Below, in pieces: positions 23,662 to 30,438 of a DNA stretch of 34,157 nt. A program made the translations under genes and the position numbers. The notes beneath the pieces are model-generated. The model was not told the origin of the DNA. It saw only the letters and a program-made list of their open reading frames with translations, and made no database searches. The stretch comes from Clostridia bacterium (GTDB taxonomy: Bacteria; Bacillota; Clostridia; Oscillospirales; Acutalibacteraceae), in contig CAAEIG010000111.1 in assembly GCA_900755895.1 (NCBI GenBank), positions 1 through 34,157 on the forward strand. The letters are read 5' to 3'. Position 1 is the first letter of the stretch; every line of letters starts with the position of its first letter.

Positions 23662-24108
23662 TCAGTCCCCCTTTCGGAAACGACGGGTCAGGATGAGGGC
23701 GTCCTCTGTGGGATCGGTGTAAAAGTTCCGCCGGCGCCCCTCTTCCAGAAAACCCAGCTTGGTGTAAAGGGCCACCGCCGCCCGATTGGAAGGACGCACT
23801 TCCAAGGAGATAAACTCGGCGTCCTGGCGCAGGGCCTCCGCGATCAGCGCTTTCACAATGGCGGTACCCACGCCCTTTCTGCGCTGGTGTCCGAACACGG
23901 CAATATTGTCCACATAACACTCATGATGGGTGCAGTGCATCCCACCATATCCCAACACCTTATCGTCATCCACCGCGGTGACAAAGTAGGCGCAGGGATT
24001 GGACGCCTCGTCCTCAATGGCCTTCTGGCTCCAGGGATGGGGAAAGCAGAGCTTCTCCAGCTCTGCCAGAATCTCGCTGTGCTCCTTCTTCATTCTCACG
24101 ATTTCCAT
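23662..24108 (-). CDS. rimI: RimI-type N-acetyltransferase (GNAT)
   Basis: A 148-residue GNAT acetyltransferase. HPWSQKAIEDE at the N-terminus, VDNIAVFGHQRRKGVGTAIVKALIAEA (acetyl-CoA pyrophosphate loop, RRKGVGTA) and SLEVRPSNRAAVALYTKLGFLEEGRRRNFY fit RimI. RimI acetylates the N-terminus of ribosomal protein S18 in enteric bacteria; targets in Firmicutes are less clear. It lies directly before tsaD. The chosen ATG gives the usual family N-terminus (MEIVRMKKEH); its ribosome site is weak (AAAGGA 16 bp upstream), so the next ATG (residue 6) is an alternative. Confidence 0.9.
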   Translation of the reverse strand: MEIVRMKKEHSEILAELEKLCFPHPWSQKAIEDEASNPCAYFVTAVDDDKVLGYGGMHCTHHECYVDNIAVFGHQRRKGVGTAIVKALIAEALRQDAEFISLEVRPSNRAAVALYTKLGFLEEGRRRNFYTDPTEDALILTRRFRKGD

Positions 24109-24274
24109 AGGTATTTTATCGTATCCTTTCCTTGCCGCATGGCAACAAAACAACGAGTCTATTATAAACCGCAAGGCGTCAAAACTCAAGGCCGGGTGTC
24201 AATTTTCTCCCTTTAGCACCCATTTCCACCCTATTTTCACCCCAAAACGAGGCTTCTCTTCCCCACTTTACCCA

Positions 24275-24307
24275 AAAATGCCGGGACCCAACCGGTCCCG
24301 GCATTTT
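24275..24307 (-). terminator. Terminator of the phosphatase gene
   Basis: A perfect 14-bp stem (AAAATGCCGGGACC at 24275-24288 and its complement at 24294-24307) with a 5-nt loop. On the minus strand it ends in TTTT and follows the phosphatase stop by 10 bp. Confidence 0.85.
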
Positions 24308-24317
24308 GAAAATCGTC

Positions 24318-24809
24318 TCAGGGACGAAGTCTATCATTTCCACGGAAAGACGGCGGCTGAATGGTGTTGTCAAACACCAACAGTCTGGTGACAAACTCGT
24401 CATAAAACAATTGGAGCTGTCCCTGCAGCTTGTCCCGGACCTCCCGATAGACTTCCAGCTCCTGGCCATAGGGGTCCGCGATGTACTTGGGTATGTAGAT
24501 CTTGGTGGTGGGCACCCCCGCCTGAGCCAGAATATACCCATGAGTCTTGGACATGGGAAAATACAAATCCCACACCGGAAGCTCCTCCCCTGTGATCCGC
24601 CGCGCTGTGTGCTCCGAGATGTCCACGCCGATCTCCCGGCAGGCCAGCACTGCGTTCTCCGAAACAGGGTCGCCGTCCACGGCGGAAAGCCCCGCGCTCT
24701 GACAGAGCACCTTGTCCTCCATGCCCCGGTCGTGCATCATCTTGCGGAAGATCCCCTCCGCCATGGGGCTGCGGCAAGTGTTGCCCGTACAGACAAATAA
24801 AACTTTCAT
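24318..24809 (-). CDS. Low-molecular-weight protein phosphatase, YwlE-like (arginine phosphatase)
   Basis: A 163-residue LMW-PTP fold protein. The P-loop CTGNTCRSP gives nucleophile C7, R13 and S14; the general acid is D112 in ADPYG. T11 in the loop is the residue that gives Bacillus YwlE its preference for phospho-arginine rather than phospho-tyrosine, so this enzyme probably counteracts McsB-type arginine kinase in stress and protein quality control. No mcsB is in the window. The ATG has GGGGGAG 12 bp upstream. About 13 residues longer than YwlE at the C-terminus. An RpiB or other YwlE-operon neighbour is not adjacent. Confidence 0.88.
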   Translation of the reverse strand: MKVLFVCTGNTCRSPMAEGIFRKMMHDRGMEDKVLCQSAGLSAVDGDPVSENAVLACREIGVDISEHTARRITGEELPVWDLYFPMSKTHGYILAQAGVPTTKIYIPKYIADPYGQELEVYREVRDKLQGQLQLFYDEFVTRLLVFDNTIQPPSFRGNDRLRP

Positions 24810-24937
24810 TGTTGTTAAAACTCCCCCTTGCAAGCCGGAACCCTTCCGATCACCAGGCGTTCCAGCCCATTTTCCCAGATGTGCTTGCCCGGGGCAACTC
24901 CCCAAAGCAGCACCATATTTTTCGTTCCATCTTTAGG

Positions 24938-25007
24938 ATACCACACCTGCGGTAGGCGCTCCCTCGCCGCCCGCATTTGGTTTTCCGAGGCTATTATACC
25001 ACACCTG
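24938..25007. repeat. Direct repeat ATACCACACCTG upstream of phosphatase gene
   Basis: Exact 12-bp copies at 24938-24949 and 24996-25007, 58 bp apart. The second overlaps an extended -10 element (TGGTATAAT on the minus strand, box at 24993-24998) that probably drives the phosphatase gene. Confidence 0.55.
24993..25001 (-). promoter_or_regulatory. Extended -10 promoter for the phosphatase gene
   Basis: TATAAT (24993-24998 on the minus strand) preceded by TGG, without a recognisable -35 box. Confidence 0.45.
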
Positions 25008-25050
25008 TGCCGGCCATTTATTACAAAATTGTAAAGGAGAAAATTCCCCC

Positions 25051-25887
25051 TCACTCCCGGCGGTACACCAGAAAGTCAAAGGCGATTTCCGTGGTCAGGG
25101 TTTCGCTGGCCTCCAACCGCCGGACACCCTCCACACCGGTTTTCCAATAATAGGGGGTCATGGAAAAGAGGTCCATGGCAGTCCGGCTGTCCGGCAGGGT
25201 GATCTCCCCCCGGATGCTGGTGCGCTCCACAAACCGGAAGCCCGGGTACTCCGTCTCCCGGTGGGGATTCTCATAGGGTTGGTCATAGAGCAGCTCTTTC
25301 ATGCCGTACAGGTGGCGTTCCCCGGGCACAGCGTAGAGAAAATACCCGCCCGGCGCCACCACCCTGGCAAACTCCTCCTCTGCCAAGGGGGAAAACACGT
25401 TGGTGAGCAGCTGGACTCCCCCGGTGGGCAGGGGGATGGCAAAGGAACTGGCCACCGCCAGCTCCAGGGCCTTATACCGCCCCGCGGCGGCCTTCACCGC
25501 CAGCTTGGAAATGTCAAACCCACAGACCCGGGCCGAGGGCAAGGTCTCCCGCAGGCCTTGGGTGTAATAGCCTTCCCCGCAGCCCGCATCGCACAAGGTC
25601 AGACCTTCCCCGGCAGGTGCGCCCAATTCTCCGGCACACTGCTGAACCAGGCAGCACAGCTCCTCCCGAAAGGGCGCGTAATACCCGCCATCCAGAAAGC
25701 GCCGGCGACCCTCCACCATCTCCCGGCTATCTCCGGGGACCTTGGCGTGCATCCGGTTGGCCGGAAGCAGGTGAACATACCCTTGACGGGCCACGTCAAA
25801 GCTGTGGCCCTTTGGACACACCGCCCGATGCTCCTCCCGGGTGAGGGGCTGGCTGCAAAGGGGGCAGGAAAAAATCATGGTCTCCAT
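25051..25887 (-). CDS. rlmA: 23S rRNA guanine-N1 methyltransferase, RlmA family
   Basis: A 278-residue SAM-dependent methyltransferase. The N-terminal zinc finger has C8, C11, C24 and H28 (CPLC...CPKGH). It is followed by FDVARQGYVHLLP, the SAM-binding motif LCDAGCGEGYY (98-108) and a typical Rossmann core. The zinc finger plus HSFD...GYV.LL pattern is diagnostic of RlmA, which methylates G745 (RlmAI) or G748 (RlmAII/TlrB) of 23S rRNA in hairpin 35; RlmAII gives tylosin resistance. I cannot say which position is used here. The ATG follows AAGGGG, 3 bp after the polA stop, so the two are probably co-transcribed. Confidence 0.92.
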   Translation of the reverse strand: METMIFSCPLCSQPLTREEHRAVCPKGHSFDVARQGYVHLLPANRMHAKVPGDSREMVEGRRRFLDGGYYAPFREELCCLVQQCAGELGAPAGEGLTLCDAGCGEGYYTQGLRETLPSARVCGFDISKLAVKAAAGRYKALELAVASSFAIPLPTGGVQLLTNVFSPLAEEEFARVVAPGGYFLYAVPGERHLYGMKELLYDQPYENPHRETEYPGFRFVERTSIRGEITLPDSRTAMDLFSMTPYYWKTGVEGVRRLEASETLTTEIAFDFLVYRRE

Positions 25888-25890
25888 GGC

Positions 25891-28458
25891 TCACCCCTTG
25901 GCGTCGTACCAGGTGCGTCCGGAGGCAGCCTCCGCCATCATGGGCACTGAGAGGTTCACCGCGCCCTCCATTTCCTCCTGGAGGATCCGGGCTACCTGGT
26001 CCCGCTCCTGGGGAGGACACTCCACGATCAATTCGTCATGGACCTGGAGGATCAGCCTACCCTGCAAGCCCTCCCGCTCCAGCCGGGAGCTGACCCGAAT
26101 CATGGCAATCTTGATGATGTCCGCGGCTGTGCCCTGGATGGGCATATTCCGGGCCACGCGCTCCCCAAAGGCCCGCATGTTGAAGTTGCCGCTTTTCAGC
26201 TCCGGCAGGTAACGGCGGCGGCCGAAGAGGGTCTCCACATAGCCCTTCTCCTTGGCCTCTTCCACCACGCGCTTCATATAGGCGTCCACGCCGGAGTAGT
26301 TGCGCAGGTACTCCTTGATATAGTCGTCGGCTTCCTTCCGGCTGACGCCGATATCCTTGGACAGGGAGAATGCTCCGATGCCGTAGACAATGCCAAAGTT
26401 CACCGCCTTGGCCTTGGAGCGCATCTGGCTGGTGACCATCTCCACAGGCATGCCGAACACACGGGCCGCCGTGGAGGTGTGGATATCCCGGCCCTCCAAG
26501 AAGTCCTCCCGCATGGCCTGGTCGTCCGCCACGTGGGCCAGCACCCGCAGCTCAATCTGAGAGTAGTCGGCGTCCACCAGCAGGCTGTCCCCAGCCCCGG
26601 CAAAGAACTTCCGCAGTTCCCGGCCAATGGGAGTGCGCACCGGGATGTTCTGCAAATTGGGCTCCGCACTGGAGATCCGCCCGGTACGGGTCTCGGTCTG
26701 GTTGAAGGTGGAGTGCACCCGTCCATCGGGCCCGATGACCTTCAACAGGCCGTCACAGTAGGTGGACTTCAATTTCGCCACGGTCCGGTAGCGCAGCACC
26801 TCATCCACCACCGGGTGGAGATGCCGCAGCTCCTCCAGAACATCGGCGTTGGTGGACCAACCGCTCTTAGTCTTTTTGCCGTGGGGCAAGCCCAGCTTAT
26901 CGAAAAGTGCCTCTCCCAGCTGCTTAGGAGAGTTGATGTTGAACTCGTACCCCACCTCTTCAATGATGGCATCGTGGAGGGCGTTCACCTGGGCCTCCAG
27001 CTCCTTGCCGTAAGCCTCAATGCTGTCCCGATCCACGTAAAAGCCGATGTGCTCCATCTGAGCCAGCACAAAGGCCAAGGGGATTTCAATGGTGGACAGC
27101 AGCTCCTGCTGACCATTTTCCTCCACGGCCTTGGCCAAAGCATTGCACAGCTCGGGCATGGCGGCAGCCAGATTCAGTTCCTGCTCCGGAAAATCCGGCA
27201 AAGACACGTGGTACTCAGCGCAAAGGCGCTCCACATCGTACCCCGAGGCAGAGGGGTTCAGCAGATACCCCGCCAAGACTGTATCCATGCAGACGTTCTC
27301 CATTCGGCTGCCCAACTCCAGAGCCAGCCGGTGCAGAGGTTTGGTGTCGTGGGTGTGCTTTTTCACCAGCTTGTTCTGGAAAAAGGCCCGCAAAAACGCC
27401 TTGTCCGGCTGCACCCGATGGAGCTCTCCCTTGTGGGCAAAGGTCAGGCTGGCAAGCTTGCCCTCCTGCCAGTGGGCGTAGAAATAGGCCTCCCCGGCAT
27501 CCTCCAGCTGGGGCAGCAGCGCCGCGCCGTCTGCGTACTCCTTCAGAGCCGGACGGTCCGCCGCTGGGGCATCCCCCTGGGCGGACTGGTTCAGGCTGAA
27601 CTTCTCCAACAGGGAGAACAGCTCCAGCTTCACCATCAGAGCAGCCGCCGCTTGAGGGTCCCCCTCTCCACGGACATAGTGGGAAAGCTCTGTATCAATG
27701 GGGGCATCCCGGCGGATAGTACCCAGGTCGTAGCTCAAAAAGGCGTTGTCCTTGGAGGCCTCCAACTTCTTCTTCATAGCAGGACGGATGTCCAGCTCAT
27801 CCAGGTGGTCGTAGACATACTGGACGCTGCCGAACTTCTGGATCAGCTCCCCGGCTCCCTTGGGGCCAATACCCGCCACGCCGGGGATGCAGTCGGAGGT
27901 GTCTCCCTGGATGGCCTTGATGTCGATCATCTGACGGGGGCTTACGCCGTAGTCCTCTTGAATCTTGGCCACATCGTACAGGGTCACCTGGGGCTGGCCG
28001 AATTTCGTGGTGGCCAGCCGCACAGAGGTGGAATCGCTCACCAGCTGCAGGCTGTCCCGGTCACCGGTGGCGATCACACAGGGGACTCCCTCCTTTTCGC
28101 ACTGGGCGGAGAGGGTGCCCAGGATGTCATCGGCCTCCCAGCCCTGGCAGGAGACGATCTGAAACCCCAGATCCCCCAGCAATTCCTGGAGCACCGGCAG
28201 CTGCTGAGCCAGCTCTTCCGGCATGCCCTTGCGGTTGGACTTGTACCCCTCATAGGCCTGGTGCCGGAAGGTGGAACCCTTCCGGTCAAAGGCAATGGCC
28301 ACACCGTCAGGGGAGGTCTCCTCCAGCAGCTTGTTCAGCATGGTGAGAAACCCGTAAATGCCGTTGGTGTAGTCCCCGGTCTTGGTGGTCAGCAGTTTGA
28401 TGCCGTAAAAGGCCCGGTTCAAAATGCTGTTGCCGTCGAGCACTAATAACTTTTTCAT
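25891..28458 (-). CDS. polA: DNA polymerase I
   Basis: An 855-residue polymerase for Okazaki-fragment processing and repair. Residues 1 to about 290 are the 5'-3' exonuclease (LVLDGNSILNRAFYG; GWEADDILGTL; GIGPKGAGELI). The middle (about 310-470) has the proofreading-exonuclease fold but AYFYAHWQEGKLASL replaces the catalytic D-x-E start, so proofreading is probably lost, as in Bacillus and Thermus enzymes. The polymerase domain has motif A DYSQIELRVLAHV (D631), motif B KAVNFGIVYGIG and motif C QVHDELIVE (D808). The ATG follows AAAGGAG. It sits 14 bp after dusB and 3 bp before rlmA. Confidence 0.97.
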   Translation of the reverse strand: MKKLLVLDGNSILNRAFYGIKLLTTKTGDYTNGIYGFLTMLNKLLEETSPDGVAIAFDRKGSTFRHQAYEGYKSNRKGMPEELAQQLPVLQELLGDLGFQIVSCQGWEADDILGTLSAQCEKEGVPCVIATGDRDSLQLVSDSTSVRLATTKFGQPQVTLYDVAKIQEDYGVSPRQMIDIKAIQGDTSDCIPGVAGIGPKGAGELIQKFGSVQYVYDHLDELDIRPAMKKKLEASKDNAFLSYDLGTIRRDAPIDTELSHYVRGEGDPQAAAALMVKLELFSLLEKFSLNQSAQGDAPAADRPALKEYADGAALLPQLEDAGEAYFYAHWQEGKLASLTFAHKGELHRVQPDKAFLRAFFQNKLVKKHTHDTKPLHRLALELGSRMENVCMDTVLAGYLLNPSASGYDVERLCAEYHVSLPDFPEQELNLAAAMPELCNALAKAVEENGQQELLSTIEIPLAFVLAQMEHIGFYVDRDSIEAYGKELEAQVNALHDAIIEEVGYEFNINSPKQLGEALFDKLGLPHGKKTKSGWSTNADVLEELRHLHPVVDEVLRYRTVAKLKSTYCDGLLKVIGPDGRVHSTFNQTETRTGRISSAEPNLQNIPVRTPIGRELRKFFAGAGDSLLVDADYSQIELRVLAHVADDQAMREDFLEGRDIHTSTAARVFGMPVEMVTSQMRSKAKAVNFGIVYGIGAFSLSKDIGVSRKEADDYIKEYLRNYSGVDAYMKRVVEEAKEKGYVETLFGRRRYLPELKSGNFNMRAFGERVARNMPIQGTAADIIKIAMIRVSSRLEREGLQGRLILQVHDELIVECPPQERDQVARILQEEMEGAVNLSVPMMAEAASGRTWYDAKG

Positions 28459-28472
28459 AGCAAGCTCCTTTC

Positions 28473-29450
28473 TCACTCTTCCCCGGTGTTGGCTGCGTAG
28501 AGATCTCCCAGCAGACGGTCCAGGTCCTCCAGGGTGGAGAGCTCCCCGGCCCTGCGGCGGAATTCCGCCGCTCCCCGCATGCCGTGAATGTACCAGCCCA
28601 CGTGCTTTCTAGCTTCCCGCATAGCCCGGGGTTCCCCCTTCTCCTCACACAGGGCCTCGATGTGCTTGCGGATCACCAGAATCCGCTCCGCCACCCCCGG
28701 CGGGGGCAGGATGGTGCAGGAATCGGTGAAATAGGCGTTGATCTGCCGGAAGATCCAGGGGTTGCCCAAAGCGCCCCTGCCCACCATCACCAGCTCACAG
28801 CCGGTATGGTCCATCAGCTTACAGGCGGACTGGGCGTCCACCACGTCACCGTTGCCGATGACCGGCACGCTGACTGCCTCCCGCACTTGGGCGATGATGT
28901 CCCAATCGGCGTGGCCCATGTACATCTGGTTCCTGGTGCGGCCGTGGACCGTGATGGCGGCGGCTCCCGCGTCCTCACAGTATTTTGCCACCTCCACGGC
29001 GTTGACATGCTCCTGATCCCAGCCCGCCCGGATTTTCACCGTCACAGGCAGGGTAGTGTTCCGCTTGACTGCCGCCACAATGGCCCCGCACTTGGCAGGG
29101 TCCTGCATCAGGGCGCTGCCGGCGCCGTTGCCCGCCACCTTGGGCACAGGACAGCCCATGTTGATGTCAATGCCGTCCGGAGAGAACTCCCCGGCCTTGC
29201 GGGCTGCCAAGCCAAAGTCAAAGGGATCGCTGCCAAACAGCTGCAAAAACACCGGGTGCTCGTCCCGGGAGGTGTCCGCCAGCTGGGCGGTCTTTTGATA
29301 GTTGTACTGGATGGCCTTGGCGCTGACCATCTCCGTGACGGTGTACGCTGCCCCGAACTGGGCGCAGAGCCTGCGGTACACCACATCGGTGACGCCAGCC
29401 ATGGGCGCCAAGGCCGCTCTGCCGTTGATTTCAATGCTGCCAATCTTCAT
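28473..29450 (-). CDS. dusB: tRNA-dihydrouridine synthase (DusB type)
   Basis: A 325-residue FMN-dependent enzyme that reduces uridines in the tRNA D loop. LAPMAGVTDVVYRRLC at the N-terminus, DINMGCPVPKVAGNGAGSALM with catalytic C100, TVKIRAGWD, ITVHGRT, IGNGDV and MVGRGALGNPWIF are all family signatures, and the Firmicute gene of this type is usually called dusB or yacF/dus1. AAAGGA lies upstream of the ATG. The C-terminal HVGWYIHGMRGAAEFRR is the tRNA-binding helical domain. It is followed by polA. A GGGG-CGT-CCCC hairpin lies in the 93-bp gap before it. Confidence 0.95.
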   Translation of the reverse strand: MKIGSIEINGRAALAPMAGVTDVVYRRLCAQFGAAYTVTEMVSAKAIQYNYQKTAQLADTSRDEHPVFLQLFGSDPFDFGLAARKAGEFSPDGIDINMGCPVPKVAGNGAGSALMQDPAKCGAIVAAVKRNTTLPVTVKIRAGWDQEHVNAVEVAKYCEDAGAAAITVHGRTRNQMYMGHADWDIIAQVREAVSVPVIGNGDVVDAQSACKLMDHTGCELVMVGRGALGNPWIFRQINAYFTDSCTILPPPGVAERILVIRKHIEALCEEKGEPRAMREARKHVGWYIHGMRGAAEFRRRAGELSTLEDLDRLLGDLYAANTGEE

Positions 29451-29543
29451 GGAATCGTTCCTTTATCAAATAGAATTTCTCGTTTCTTCTCTCAAGCTGT
29501 ATGGGGCGTCCCCAAAGGTCCTCTTAGCACTGTTTTGGAAACG

Positions 29544-30191
29544 TTATTTCAGCACCTTGGAAAAGACCATCTGGGAGGACTCGGAAAACTTCAGTCCAGC
29601 CTCCCGGGTATAGTCCTGCTCCTCAATGGTCAAGCCGTAGCTGGGCAGGAATTCCTTCAAAAAGTAATCGGCTTCCGGCAGGTGCATCTCCTCGATGGCC
29701 TTGGTGATGGTCTGTTCTGCCTTGGCAAAGTCCCGGTTTCCGCTTTTGCGCTCTTCCACGCACTTGATGACCGCCGAGATCTTGTCCGCGGCTTTCACCA
29801 AGGGCTTGAGCTGCTCGTCCTCAGGGCCGCCCATGGTCATCAGCTGACGGTACTCCTCCCGCAGCTCCTCGGGCAGCATGGACACCAGGTGCTCCACTGC
29901 CAGATCCTCCACCTCGGCGTAAGCCTTGCGGATCTCTTCGGAGTGGTACTTCACCGGCGTGGGCATGTCCCCTGTGATGATCTCCGGAGCGTCATGGAGC
30001 ACCGCCAGCACCACGGCTCTGTCCGGGTCGTAGTTCTTGCCAAATTTCTTGTTGCCGATGGTGGCCAAGGCGTGGACCACCAGGGCCACCTCCAAGCTGT
30101 GCTCACAGATATTCTCACTGCGGGTATTGCGCATCAACCCCCAACGGTTGATGTATTTCATACGGGATAGCATGGCGAAAAATGGGTACAT
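29544..30191 (-). CDS. HD-domain 5'-deoxynucleotidase, YfbR-like
   Basis: A 215-residue metal-dependent phosphohydrolase. H31 (CEHSLEVALVVHAL), H66-D67 (VLAVLHDAPEIITGDMPTPVKY) and D136 (VKAADKISAVIKC) form the HD metal site, in the same order and spacing as E. coli YfbR, which removes phosphate from deoxynucleoside 5'-monophosphates. FFAMLSRMKYINRWGLMRNTRSENI at the N-terminus is also characteristic. The ATG was chosen for GGAGGGG 5 bp upstream; a longer frame lacks a protein-like sequence. It lies at the head of the dusB-polA-rlmA series and fits nucleotide housekeeping. Confidence 0.9.
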   Translation of the reverse strand: MYPFFAMLSRMKYINRWGLMRNTRSENICEHSLEVALVVHALATIGNKKFGKNYDPDRAVVLAVLHDAPEIITGDMPTPVKYHSEEIRKAYAEVEDLAVEHLVSMLPEELREEYRQLMTMGGPEDEQLKPLVKAADKISAVIKCVEERKSGNRDFAKAEQTITKAIEEMHLPEADYFLKEFLPSYGLTIEEQDYTREAGLKFSESSQMVFSKVLK

Positions 30192-30335
30192 CCCAACCCC
30201 TCCAGTTTCCAAAGGAATTGCCGCCCCAACAGGCGCCCTTTTATTATACAATATTTTTTCCCGGTTTTGTTGCGCAGTCCCCATCTTTTTTCCCAGGGTT
30301 TCCCTTTGCCGGCGTAAAACACCAAAAAGGACTTT

Positions 30336-30361
30336 AACCACCCGGTGGTTTGTGATATAAT
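30336..30361 (+). promoter_or_regulatory. yfhO promoter -10 region with inverted repeat
   Basis: TATAAT (30356-30361) with only a weak -35 (TTTAAC, 30333-30338). Between them lies a perfect inverted repeat AACCACC-C-GGTGGTT (30336-30350), placed as an operator would be. A poor -35 with a dyad in the spacer suggests a regulated promoter. A TATAAT (30245-30250 region) on the other strand may serve the YfbR-like gene. Confidence 0.5.
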
Positions 30362-30438
30362 ACTTTTAACTATCCATGGGGCAATTGCGGCCATTTCGCC
30401 GCCTGCCGCCGATCCTGAATCGGGAGGTACTCGCTGTT

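Noticed and set aside
26038..28446. An 802-codon open frame antisense to polA
   Set aside because: It mirrors polA codons in a GC-rich gene, is His/Gly/Val-rich and shows no domain. polA is unambiguous on the other strand.
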